In this document: piece by piece, positions 21,396 to 34,200 of the stretch
Position numbering within the stretch: the stretch's first letter is position 1
How the letters are laid out: every line of letters begins with the position of its first letter
Assembly (NCBI GenBank): GCA_013397845.1
Contig: VZTG01007436.1
Span: forward strand, 1,090,181-1,154,180
DNA length: 64,000 bases
Direction: 5' to 3'
Source of the DNA: Melanocharis versteri
Taxonomy: Eukaryota > Chordata > Aves > Passeriformes > Melanocharitidae
Notes under the pieces: model-generated
What the model saw: the letters and a program-made list of their open reading frames with translations, nothing else
What the model was told of the DNA's origin: nothing
Databases searched by the model: none
Program-made: the position numbers and the translations under genes

Positions 21396-24300
21396 TGATT
21401 TATGCATTCTCTTACAGTTCTAATATTTTCCCAAAGGAATGTCTAAAAGGTGTTTTAGGCAGTTTCCTCTTTTGTTAAGTGGACCCTTGCAAAACTTAGG
21501 ATTTTTTTCTGGAAGCAGGCTTTCTTTGGGGTTGTATTGCTATTGTACAGTCTATCTTCAATCTTTCAGTTTTTCAGGGGTGACAATCTGGACTTTTATA
21601 TTTGTCAACAAAGCAGTATCCATTCAGTAAGGAATTTTTCTAAAGTGGTCTAACCTGTTACAAGATCGTCCTTAAGTAACAGTGAATAATGATCAGCTGT
21701 CACTAAACCCAGAAATTAGTGTAGAAAAGGTCGCTGTTTTGCTGTCAACTTGAGGCGAGGAAGGAATGTGAAAAGATAGGGTGGACCAGCTGCCCTGTTA
21801 TGGAATAGGAGAGAGGTTAAAGAGGGGGAGAAATTTTGAGGGAATGGAGAGTGTGGTGCATTTCAGATGGTGAAACTGGGAGACTAAGCAACAATGGAAT
21901 TTACGGGGGGTGGGGAAAAATAAACTTATTAAACTGGTGGAGTAAAAACAGTGCAAGTCAGGCAAGACAGTGAGACTTTCAGAATATGAATCAAAGGCCT
22001 TTATTGTTTGGGTTTGTTTTTTTTTTTTTAATGGAGGGAAAAACATGTCTTAAAACAAATATTTGGACTAAGGTCCTTGTATCTGCCAGTTACAGAAAAC
22101 TTTATTTTGGTTTAGCTGGTTTCATCTGGTCCATGATGAATTGGGCTGCTAAATTTACATACCAGGTATGGTCTGGGTTGTGGATTTTTTGTTTTCGTCT
22201 GGATTTAGAAAATTCACAGCCCTAGAATCTGGTTTAGCAAGCTCAAAGTAATGATCCAAACACGTACAAGTCATGGCACTCACACTGTATTTGTGTGCAT
22301 GGGAAAGATTATTGGGCTAATGGGAAGGGTAAGGCTACATTAAATTTACCTGAAATTTCTAAGCAGCTGTAGCCTTGTCAAAAATGCAGAAATACTTCAA
22401 GTGCTATTTTACTACTGTAGGAAAAGCAGTTTCCTTACTGCTTTTTGATCTCCGTATAGTTCAAGTCAGAAGAAATGGAGTTTGCACTTACGGCAGCATT
22501 ACTTATTCTGTCTGATAAATTGCAGATGGAACTTGAGAAACAGGCTGACCTTCTGTACCCATCCCCCATAAATCTGATGCGTTAGAAATATTTTGTGAGC
22601 TGGGCTTGCTGTGCGCACTGGCCTGTAAATGCTCATGAGGATGCACTGTCATAGCAGGTTCACACATGGCTGTGTTTCTGACCTGAAGGATCTCGTGGGA
22701 AGTGAGAACTGCACAGAAATCAGTCAATATACTCTGAAAAAGGACATGTGAACACAATGTCCCAAAGCCGCCTTGTTCTAGTTTTGACGAGATTAATAAT
22801 TAAGAAAAAATAAAAGAAAAATGACTGTGTTTCCTTTATTTTTTTAGACTAGTGAAGGTAGCTTTAACATCACTTGAAAGTTGAAGCAACACTATTGCTG
22901 AGTCATTCTTATGCAACCTTCTTTAGATTAATCTGAAATACAATAAGACTGTGGGGAAATCCTTAAGGTTCCTTAATGACTTCTTTGAAAATTTATGAAG
23001 AAATCCTTCTGGAGGGCTCTGTCTTAAAAGGTTTCTTCTTTTATTGGTGAAGCATAGCCTAATATAAATAAAATCTACTTGTCTTGTCCAGTTAATGCAA
23101 CTGGTGCCTGTTAGGTGTCTGATGGAGAAATCACACTCTGTTCCTTTTTTTGATGACTTTTTTGCAAAGTTCAAAGAACACGTTGGAAAAATGCCCTTTC
23201 ATGTATTGAATTTTTAATCAGTCTGGGGAACACTTAAAGCAGTAAGTGCAGCAAAGCATGTCAAATACAATAAGCTTATGGAATAGCAAAGCTGAAGTGC
23301 ATTTAAAGGTGAGCAAGGTTAGTCAGAGCCATGTACTGAGGCAAGAAGTTTGTATTTATTTGTACATCAACCAAAGCAGAGGAATGTCTGTGCAGATATA
23401 TATTTAGGGCTTCCTGGAACGCTTTACTGTCCCAGCTTTGTATCATGGAAATAGTTTTAATACAGTTTTTTTTTTTCTGACTACTCACATTGATGGTTAA
23501 TGCAGAAAAATACTTTAATCTCCTGTCTCTTGTTCTTCACAAGTATTCTTGAAAATAGTGATCAGAATATTACTCTCATAACATACACAGTTTTTTGTAC
23601 ATCCTTGTGGGTAGTCTGCGTTTCATCTTGGCTATTCTGGCCCAAGCAGCATGTATATGTGTGTGCTGATTTTCATTTTGATATCTGTGCAATTATTACT
23701 CATTGTTTCTATAGAAGGTTTTGCTTAGATTGGTGGATTCAAGTCAGAAATTTTGAAAGGTGACTTAGTTTTCAAGCTATGGAGATCTATTGCCATTTTT
23801 TACACCTGTTTGCTCATCACCAGTTTTAATTTGGACTTTTGGACAGGTAAATTTAACCATCTTTTCAGGAAATTTTTGATAGAGTAGATCCAAACTGGAT
23901 CTATGTTTGGAGTTTATCAGCAGTGCATATTTAGTGCAGGCTGTGTTTTCTTTTTAGTTTGGTTAAGACACTGTGAAATTGGATGCTGCCTGAAGGGGAC
24001 TGTGCCTTATGGCTGTTTGTTACATTAAAAACATTATTGTAAAAATGCTGACTACTGCCCAAGTACATTAATTTTCATTCTCCGTTGTATTAGGAGCTCA
24101 GAAATAAAAAATCCTGGAGTTGTAGGATTACTGTTTCAGAAGGATCTTTAAAATGCATTGCACAAGTTGAACTTGGAAGTTCTGGTATGCTTAAAAATGA
24201 AAAACAGGCATTTAATAAAAATTATACATTTCTGCAAAAATTGAAATTGAGATGATAAACTTGCAGGTGAATGCTAGGCAAGTCACGTACATGAAGAAGC

Positions 24301-25015
24301 AAAGAATATACCACCTTTTTTTAGCACTGTAACCGAATAGAATGTATTGGTCAGAGTTGTACTTCTACCTGTTGGAATAAATCTCTTCCAAATGGCCTTG
24401 TTCTTTTTTTATGGAGTATATTTAGTGGTACTTAAAACAAATTTCTTCAACACCATCCGACTCTTCAAGACTATGTCCTCAGAATGCCTACAATAATGTT
24501 TTAGTCTGGGTCTATTACTTTATTTCCAGGCTTGTGGAAAGGAAAAATATTTAAGATTTATATGGTTTTGAATTTATGATTAGTTGGGCCTTTGTTTCTT
24601 GGTGAAATACAGGGGCATGAGATTGATTATTTGTCCTGGGTTGCATGTGTAAACATGTCTTTTTGTAAGGTCAGAAAGAATACTGTCTAAAAGAATTATC
24701 TGGATACTGAAAAAAGTTATGTATAGCACTGAGAAACTTAAAATTTAAACTGTGATTAGAGATGGATAATAAAATTATAATTTCTATTAGCACCTATCTG
24801 TAGCTAGGACACTTAAGCTCTGATAAGAATAGGGTATGTTGGAGTGACCATGGTACCATGACATCTAGAGGTTAAACCAAGCTGCTATGCCTTAAGAAAC
24901 TTCAGAAGGAGCAGAGTTTGGGGAAGAAGCTGCTCTCAGAACTGGCAGTTTTGCCCTCGGTGCAGTGATGTTTGGGGCTGTCAGAAGCCATCAGCTGTGA
25001 TGCTCAGAGGCTGGG

Positions 25016-25072
25016 TGCGCGTATCAGCACCGGCAGCTGCGCAGCTCCGTGCACAGGGGCGGCTGTGTGCTC
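25016..25072. other. Small CpG cluster inside AT-rich intron
   Basis: Six CpG dinucleotides fall within about 50 bases (GTGCGCG...CACCGGCAGCTGCGCAG...CTCCGTG...GGGGCGG), whereas the surrounding intron is CpG-poor. It lies within an 87-codon open frame (24972-25235) that I do not recognise. It could be a remnant of a GC-rich insertion or an orphan regulatory CpG patch. Confidence 0.35.
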
Positions 25073-28000
25073 TGGTGATTGCTGGAGTCCCGACCCTTTG
25101 CTGCCCATGGACAGCTGCCATTCTGAAGGGAGTGTCTGGAACACTGGCTACTCATCCAGTAGATTAAATGTTTGTGAAGGACAAATCAAAGGACTTAAAT
25201 GTATCATTTTTGAAAGGTGCTGCAGCATGTTTTGACACTTACCTACAGTCAGGCTGTAGACCCTTTTGCATGTTTTTACTCTTAAGCCCCCTTTTTTAAA
25301 ATAGGACCTCAAGCGGTGCTGAAGAAACTATTAATGTTTTGAAACTATCACAGTTTGCTACTGGATAGTTTAAAAGAATAATAATTATTTCATGTTTTAG
25401 GATGTGTTGAACTTAGAATTTCAGAGTAGAAAAAAGTGAAGTTGTGATCACTCCTTTGCTCGCTTTCATAGCATATACGCGTCTCTTCTACTCACTAGTT
25501 TAGTACCGGGCAATTAAATCTATAATATATATGCAATTTGTTGTTCTGGTTGCTTAGAGGGTTTAGATGGCCTTATTTTAAATTTTTTGACTGCTTTTCT
25601 TTAGCTTCAGTTTTGCACTTAGTGTTGTTAGCTCCCAAATGTCGTTTTAGAGAAATTCTAACAAATCTAACATTCATCAGTTAGGAAGACCCAACTGGTG
25701 CTTATCAATCTTGCCTATGAAGCATATGTTGGTAAAATATTATGTAAGCTGCTCACTGTGCTAGTTGCACATTTAAATTTATTAAATAGTCCAGCAGCTG
25801 TGTATGAAATATAATATACATCTTAATGCATTAAGTACTGATAAAAGTTTGAACTCTACAAGGCACTTTGTGGGGAGTTTTTTTGACAACTTGCTATCAA
25901 AGCAATGTCTTTAGGGATCCAGGAAGAATATTTTAAAGAAACTGTATTTATAGTAAAAGAAGGTGGTGGTGGTGAAAAAGATTGTGTAAGCTAAGGTTCT
26001 CCAAAGGAACCATTCTGCAAGCCTTAGGGGTAGCAACTGTGTCCCTCCCAGCCCCTCTGTGGTATGTCAGTAACATAGTCCAAAATGACACATCTGTTGA
26101 ACAGCATTCCCGTTATGTTACATGATTTCTGTAGTAGCTGACTTATTAGGCTGAGTAAGTAGTTTTATTTGTTTGGGCTTTTTCCCCTCTAAATAACAGT
26201 GGGGGTAAAATTGTGGTTAAAAAATAGTGTAATAATAAGGATTCTGGAAGCTTTGCAAAGCTCAAAGATAAATTTGATTTCTATATTCTCGGCAGAGAAA
26301 ATTGTATTCTGTTGAAGCTGAAGTAGTCTGACTGCTGGTAGAGGAAAAGCACACAGCTTAGTTTTTAGTGAAGAATGTCTGTGACTTTCTGTGGGTGTAT
26401 TTGTTAATGGGCAAAATGGTCTCCATTTGCAAAATGGATTGCATATTAGTGTATCTGTCTATGACAGATAAATCCTTTGGACAACACCTGATTTCATTTT
26501 AAGTCAGATTGCAAGTTTCATAAGGAGAGATACTGTCCTTTCACTTCTGAAAGATGTTCCTTTTAGAATTTCCTGGTAACTCTTTGCATTTTCTCTGATA
26601 CATGAATATTTGCTATCTGTGAAATGCTTATTAAGACATGACAAATGGAGACATCAGGGAGGTGCAGCAGCATAATGAAGAGACTGGTATTGGGCTAGAC
26701 CCTTTTTCATGGAAGAAAAAGAGCCTAATACTGTTGATTACAGAAAACATTAAGTTGTAAGTAAATGTAAGATCATAACAGTTAAAATTGGTGTCTTAAA
26801 GACTGGCAGGATGGTAAAGTATGAAGAAGACAGGGCAATTAAAACAAGTGACCTGAATCTGTACAGGAAACTGCTTACCCTGAGTCTAATGTGAGCCCTG
26901 CACTTGGAAGAACATGGATGAACCCCACTGTGTCCTGATTAGGAGTGTCTACCCCAAGGATTTAGCAGCAAAGTGGATGAATGGATTCAAGTCAGCATGA
27001 TACTGTAGCAAATAACCTGGGGCAATCTCTGCATTTGTAAACAAGAAAAATCAGTCAGTGTCTTGTATGTCTGAATGCAGTGAGCACTGGTGGGCTTGAG
27101 TATGTGTCCGGCATCGGTGCTTGCATTTTAAATGGATGTAGAAAATATGAGTTTCAGAGAATATCATCAGAAAATGCATAAGGAATAGAGAAAGGATATT
27201 TTGCCTATTTATTATAAACAAAAATCATTTTGCAGGGTAGTTTGAGTGTAGTTGTTGGTGACCAGAATCTTTCCTCAGGAGGAATAACTTATGGTTCTGC
27301 AGTTGTCTGGATCAAGGAACAAAAACAGAAGGCAAAGGGACAGTGGGAACCTTCTGCTGTGTGAGCAGATAGCTGTTTGCAGAGTTGTCCGATGGACACT
27401 TGACTTCTAGCTGCTTACATTATGAGTGTTTGTCTTGTCAACCAAAAAACCCACCAAATCCAAGAGAAAAAACCCAAATCCCACAGAATACTATAGCAAT
27501 TTATTTTGAGATGTCAGAAGATTTTGCTCTGAGGCAGAACAAAAGTGAGGTCACTCCTTAAAGGTTTTCCGCAGTGAGTGACAGTGCAGGCTGCAGCATG
27601 GCCGGCAGTAGGCTGTCCTGGCAGAGACTGCATTCTTTTTTCCCTCTGATCAGGCAGTGTTGGCAACCTGTTCTGTTAAATCACCTATTAGGTTAAGCTA
27701 GCAAAGAAAGTTTCTTTTTCTCAAGCATTCACTTTTATCAGAAGTTGCTTGTATGGACTGCAGAAGTTTTCCGAAATAGCCTGTTGTTAAAAGTATTTTT
27801 TTTCCCTACGGCATTAATTTGGTATTTATTTTAATAGTTTTATTTGGTATAGGGAGAAACACTACGGCCACATTTAGTGTTTCTATTGTCTGTATCCTCC
27901 CTTTCATGTTTTGTCAGATTGAAATTATAAGATCAATGTATGGTTCATGGTATGAAGTGCAGTGATGTTTGGTAGATAATCAGCCAAAGTATGCTGTAGA

Positions 28001-28221
28001 GTTTGAAGCCGTGATATAAAGCAAAATTTTGTGTGATGTTAAGTTCACTTTGATAAACGTGTAATGATTTTTTAGGAAATTTTGTGACTGTCTTTGCAAT
28101 ACCTGAGGTATCTGAATCAACAAAACGTGTAGTTTAATAATTTGAAACTATGAAACTACATTTTATGGCCATATTCTCGCGTGAGTAACTGCTTTTTGTG
28201 TTTTTTCTATTTTTTTCTAAG

Positions 28222-28275
28222 GTATGGGCTGAAGCCAAATGACCAGATTTTGGCAGAGGAGAAGCACAAAGAACT
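28222..28275 (+). CDS. ADK: ADK coding exon 3
   Basis: This 54-nt exon follows a long T-rich tract and a TAAG acceptor (a non-CAG AG) and ends at CT|GTAAGC. It reads YGLKPNDQILAEEKHKE plus part of a Leu codon, matching the conserved 'DKYxLKPNDQILAE(D/E)KHKEL' stretch of vertebrate ADK. This is part of the lid/small-domain region that closes over the adenosine site. It is a multiple of three, so skipping it would delete 18 residues without a frameshift. It stands isolated between the 19.1 kb and 33.7 kb introns. Confidence 0.97.
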
Positions 28276-28979
28276 GTAAGCTTTTTTATGGTGATATATA
28301 TGCATGTTACCTATATACGTTTTAATGTAGATACGTATCTTATTGTTAAAAACCTGAAGCAAAAATGTTAGCTTTTGCTCTTTAGTATTGTCTGCTGAAA
28401 ATTGCGAAGTTTTTCTGAAGACTAATTGTTGCAAAAAGAGATTTAAAAATCTTTTTTCATTAACTTAGTTTAAAAATTCTTTTGTTAACTGCAGTTGGTA
28501 CTAATGCAATTTAAATACCCCATTTAAATGTTCATCCAAAATGCCCATGTTCATTTCTAAATTAGATTTCTAGGATTACTTTCAAGGTAGAGATAGTGGG
28601 GAATTTGGTCCCTTTTGTGTTCATCTGCATGCTTAGAAATAAGAAGAACACCCCTTATTTCCTTGCTATTTTAAACTTTAGGCTCTTGCATATGACTGTT
28701 TCGATTATTACATTAGCATTATTTTGCATTATTGCATGATATACCCAAAAGACTTATGCAGTTTGTCCTTGTGTAAGATAACATACCTGTTTCAGATGAA
28801 TTCATATCTATAGCTGTCAGGTTTTCCTATGTTAAAAGTTTGGATGTTTCTCAGTAAGGTCACAGATTTCAAGCAGTAAAAATGTATTCTGGTAACAAGG
28901 ATTTAATTCCTCTGGGAAAGATTTTTTTCTAAAAGCCTTAGTGATTGGATTACTAACGAAATGTCCCATGTTCTTTCAG

Positions 28980-29001
28980 AGGATGGAAAAAGACATTTAA
29001 C
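28980..29001 (+). other. Candidate 22-nt microexon in intron 3
   Basis: The segment has an optimal branch-point sequence TACTAAC (28951-28957), a TTCTTTCAG acceptor 23 bases after the branch A, and a GTAAGT donor. These splice signals are among the best in the window. The 22-nt body (AGGATGGAAAAAGACATTTA plus AC) is open in the ADK phase, but including it would shift exon 4 and reach TAA within it. It may be a poison microexon, a step in staged removal of the 33.7 kb intron, or a chance match. Confidence 0.35.
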
Positions 29002-31151
29002 GTAAGTTAATACATCATGGTAGTGTACCTGTGACATTAAAATTGCTTGAGCTCCAGGCTAAAGAGAGACAACAGCAGTTGCCTTTGATGAGTAGATAAG
29101 ATTGGTTTTAAGTACAGCACACTCTCTAATGATAGAACACTTATGGACAGCATAGCTATGATTAACCCATTAACCCATTTTGGATTCTATAAGCTAGAAG
29201 TGTTAAAAGTACTAGCATGCTGAGGGGTTAAATGCAAGTAAATCACATGCAGGTCTGTATTTTGGACAGTACAGGTCATAGTGTGTACACAAGCTTTATT
29301 TGCTCAATAGATACTGATTAAACTGAACCTTTTGATATGAGATATTTCATTTGAAGTAGTTAAATCCTCTTTCAGCTTTTTATTTTAGCTATATTGCACA
29401 CTAGTTAATTGCACATTTGTTACTGATATGTTTACAGTACATGTTTACAGTACAGTTCTTAAATGGAGGGTTGAGCTAATTTTATTAAACTAGTTCTTTA
29501 TTAAATTTTGTTTAATAAAGAAAATTCAGTAAAACTCAAGATGTATGTGAATCAGCTATAACAGAAACCCTTCTTTGGTGTTTTGTTGTATACACTGCAT
29601 TAGCTCCTGAGATGATTTATGTGTTGTTGGTTATAATGAAAGAAGTTGAACATGCTTTTGCCATTGATCTTGTCATCTCGATGTCACTGGATACTTGACC
29701 AGGGAAAAGCTCTTGTAGGTCAGTGTCGTGTTGTTTTCAGGATAGACCTTTGGAACTTTTCTAATACTCTTCTCCTTGGACCATGTGAACACAACAGATT
29801 GCACATTGTTGAACTTTGGAGCACATTCATTCCTTCAAGCTAAATTCTCCGATTTACCTTATAGATGAGTTGTTAGATATTTAATTAACCTTTGATGTTT
29901 AAGTTGACTTTCATATTTAAAAGAAATGCCAGTTCTAGGAAATGTGCAAGACAACTTACCAGTAGGGTAAATTGTTGCTGATGTGGTTATAAACTTATTC
30001 TTAGATACAGTGCACTTATAATTAAGGTATTCTCCTGACCCTGTTCTAATGTTTTTAAGTCAAATACAAAGTTAGTCTCTACATATTACTGTTCAGTGCC
30101 AAAATCCTCCTACTTAAAATAATTTATCTTTCAGTCTTTGAAATGTCAGCAGCTTTTATATTGTCTTCCCTAGTGGTAAAGAAGAGTTCTTTTGGTATTC
30201 TTCATCTAGTAATATCACAGTGATATATCTGACTGTCAGATGTCCTTCAGTTTCTCAGAGATCACTTCTGTGTAGCTGTTGTTCATAAAAATGTAAATTT
30301 TGTTCAGTAATGAATTCCTTATCTCCAAAGGTATCTCCAAAGCCTGCTACCCTGACTTGGCTTGATCCTTTAGTCCTTGAGTCTTAGTTATCTAGAGAGA
30401 TAAGTACAGCCACTAAGACTGGCGTTGGTTTACAGGCATGGCATCGTGCTTAACTTCTATTTTAAGAGCTAAGGTATGAAAGATCACCTTTTTTTTCCTG
30501 CTTTCAATTTACTTTGACTGTAGCAGCCTTCTAAATTTCTCTTCTCATTTTGTGTACACTTCTTTTATTTAACAGGAATCTGTTAGCACTAAAGCTGTTA
30601 AGTTTGTGCATATATGCATTCTTTTCAGAATTTAGCTGGAAATATCTACCCCTTCCCCGCCCCAATCAACTTCTGAATGTACCTCATGAAGGGTGGAGGG
30701 TACTGTCCCACAGCTCAACCTGTTTCCATGTGGCAGATTAGTTAGAGCCATCTGGACTGGTGATCAAGCCAAGCCATGCCCATGTTACAGGGAATCAGAG
30801 GAGCAACACACTGGTTTTCAGTGGCGAGTCTGCTATTCTGCAGCAGGAATAACAAAGATGGGGGAACAGTGGTATCTTCATGGGTGTTTTACAAGGGAAG
30901 TGTGCATTTATGGCTCAAGGGATGTCCTGCAGATGTTTCCCACTTTCCCTAACTCAACTAATCCCCCTCAACTCTGACTCCTGCAGGACTGCTAGGGAAA
31001 CTCAGATGTAATAAGGTTGGTGAGGCCTTAATGTTACATATATTTTTTTCTCCTTCTGAGAACAATAAAAAAATATAAACTCTGAGACAAATGGAAACCG
31101 TGTGTCATTGATAGTTCAGCTTGCACAGAGAGAGACATGAATTCTGGGTCA

Positions 31152-31212
31152 CCAAAAGCTTTCGGAAACAGCTGAGTGTCCATCCAAAGCTTTTGGAAGC
31201 AGCCGAGTGTTC
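31152..31212. repeat. Duplicated palindromic patch (CCAAAAGCTTTCGG / CCAAAGCTTTTGG)
   Basis: Two diverged copies of a unit of about 32 bp stand side by side. Each is centred on an AAAGCTTT palindrome and ends CAGC(T/C)GAGTGT. It is followed at 31217-31232 by CCACTAGAGGGGGCAG, which shares the AGGGGGCAG half of the CTCF motif but is not a full match. Confidence 0.6.
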
Positions 31213-34200
31213 TGTGCCACTAGAGGGGGCAGTTTATCTTCGGTAACACTCGCAGAAGCCCTTCCCTATGTGTTCGGTTTAGGATTTGTCCTGTTGGGCT
31301 TAAGTCTCTCTGAAATACCTTTGGTTTTTATCCATCCTCTTTCCCCCTAAAGCTAAAAAAGAGGGTAGATAATTGTTTGTGGAAGCAGGGGAACGAGAGA
31401 ATAAAATATCAGAAATATGAAGCTTTAAGTCTTTTGTTGGCCTTTTGAACATCTGCTTACAATATAGGTGATTTGTATGGATGAGGTGATACATGAACCT
31501 GTCACAGCTGTTGACTTACTTGATATAATATACCTCACCTGTAATACATTTGAGTGGATTAATATATGCTATAAAATACGATTTGGCAATGAATTAATGT
31601 GGAAAACTGTTATGGCAGTTGTGACAAAGTGCCCAGATTCATGAAAAAACTTGCCAGCTCCCATCTTTACACGACTTTATTTTAGATATCTTCCTCTTTT
31701 TTTTTTTTTAGATCAAGTATCATATTGACCTGTTTCCTGGTGTAGAGTGTTGTCTGAAAACTTCAATAAAAATCTCCCCTATGGAATTGATACTCATTTT
31801 TACAAAATCAAATATTTTTAGAATTGTTACAAAGGAAAACTCCTAAACTCTTCTTTTTTAATAAATAAATAGTAATTTATAATGACCAGTCTCTTGAATT
31901 GCTATCTTCTCCTAAAGCAAATAAAATTCTGTTTATATTAACACTGATTGTTCCATGACATATAATTAAGCACTTCTTTAATTAAACTTCCATTAAATAC
32001 TTGGGAATTCTGTAGAGTAAGAATCTGGATGATATGCTGTGGATATTTGAGAAACTTGTAATGAATGAGCTTGATGGTTGGGAAGAACTCTGATCTGCTG
32101 ATCTGGAATGTTTTCTTAATCCAGTTCCTTGAGTTGTTGGCTCCCTCTGTAGAAACTACTTTAAATTGCAGTTTGATTTCTCTAGAATTATCACTTCTTA
32201 TATACACACATAAAAGCTTGAGTCAGATGTACAAAAAGAATGATTTATGGTTAGCTACAGAATTTCTGTTAAAGATTCCTCCCTCTGTATTTTTTCCTTC
32301 ATTTTTCTGTGGATGCACCCTTCACACAATTATTTTGAATTACATCACCAATGCAAATTAGCAGTATAGAAATCAGCTCATGAAATTCTTGGTAACAGGC
32401 AATCCTGCATAAAATTTCTAGAAGTTAAGGTTCTAAGTTATAGCAGAAATACTTTTACCTTCTTTCATGGAGCAGTCTTTACATCTGCTTAAATTTAAAA
32501 TCAAAAATTTCAAGTGTTAGTTTTAGTGTGTAATTTCATTTTGCATCCTGCTGTTGGAGGTGTTAAATAAGTAATCTGCACAATACTTGCACAGGGTGGT
32601 AGGCAGATTGTATCAGTATTTTAAGACTGCTTATCTGAGCTCATAGCTGTGTTTTTGAGCCTCCTGCCTCTGTTCATGTTCCTTTGTGTGTATAGTAAAT
32701 TGAAGCCCAACTTTGTTATGTAGCTTTAAAGGCTCTATTAGAATGGTCTTTATTGTTAAACAGCTCCTGGAAGTCAGTGTAAATTCACTCTTATATGGCA
32801 CAGTGCTTATTTGATGTAAAATAGAAGAAAACTTCTGATAATAGCTATGGCTGGCAGTTAAGAACAAGGCTTATGTTCCTCTGGGGAGCTTGGTTTTGTA
32901 GCCTGAGATGCTTATCTGAGGCTGTTGTGTGATACAACACTTCCTTGGTAGTGGGAAGAAGGAGCGCTGGAGGGGAAAGAGAAGGATGGATATGAAAGCC
33001 AATGGAGAATCCAAAATATTTTACGTGCGTGGCATATGAGATGTAAAACCAGCTGCTAAAAGACTGAAACTTTATTTGGTTAGGTGTTCCTAGTGTCAGA
33101 TTCACTGTTCTTCTGTAGTCTTGCTCTTAATCTTATATATTAATTTCTCTTTTCTTACCTTCAATAGATGTTTTCTTGTGTCATCTGCTTTGATTACCAC
33201 AGCCATATTATAAGTGGTACAGAAGAGATATCAAAAGATCTTTCAAGGGAAAGATGTTTTGTAATATTCCAAGTGATAATTCCAGCTCAAATTTCATTGC
33301 TTACAGGAGCTCACATAGTACTGGTTATTGAGTTAAATTGATCTTTCGTAACGATTTCTTACACTTTGACAATTTGTGCAGGAATAGCTGGACTGACATG
33401 GACCACCTATTTGGTTCTTCTGTGTAGTGAGCTAATGAGGCTGGGTTACTCTGTTTTTCTTCATGATAATATTCCTGACATATTCCTGACAGTGATTACT
33501 GTTACGCAGTGTGTACTCTGCATGCATGCTTTGTTTAAAGCAAAAAAAAAAAAACATTTTTCATTTTGCTGCCTGTTGCTGAGCTCACCCTCCTGCACAG
33601 ACTGAGCAGAGAACCCCCAGCCCTGAGCTGAACTCTTGGACTCGGAAGGTTCAAGTGATCTGAACTCCTGTAAAGCACTTTAGCTTACCTCTCATCCAGC
33701 GTTCATAGCAAAGGCTTCACAGCACAGGATGGCTGCACCCTCCTGTCCTCCTGGGGTTCATTTCCAATAAATGCAGTTTGGGCAGTCAGTAAGATATGAT
33801 TGTCCAGAAGAATGACACTTCCCTCACCACTTCTGTTGGCACTTTTCTTACTTTTACAACACATTAAAAAATGATGTTAATGTTTCAGCTGCACTGACTG
33901 CTGGTATTTACCAAGTGTGGTGCTAGTGCAGTAGTGACAGGACTGTGTGCGACCACAGACGTATTTGAAGACTGAGCTTTAAATATGCAGAATCATTTTT
34001 TTCTCCATACTGCTGCATATTTCTGTCACTGTAGTGGTTTCTTTCCAATAGAGAATGAGGTGCACTCTTAGAATCTTATTCTAAGATGTAGTGTTGTGCT
34101 ACAGAACATGCAAAATCTCCTGGGATTGCTGCTTTTTAGCTAAGGTAGCTAAGGTTTCTGCATCTTTATTGCACAGAAGTACACAGATTAGAATTGGACT

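Larger units (their letters stand above)
9094..28221 (+). other. ADK: ADK intron 2
   Basis: This is 19.1 kb of AT-rich intron. The items I can support are listed separately: a T18 tract, an LTR-like fragment near 14.3 kb, an exon-like segment and hairpin near 16.1-16.3 kb, a TA repeat near 19.1 kb, a short tandem repeat near 20.75 kb, an old CR1 piece near 21.3 kb and a CpG cluster near 25.0 kb. The remaining stretches (9123-14250, 14335-16128, 16330-19110, 19140-20740, 20810-21285, 21400-25010, 25075-28221) show no recognisable gene, RNA or repeat. Short open frames there look like chance. Confidence 0.85.
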
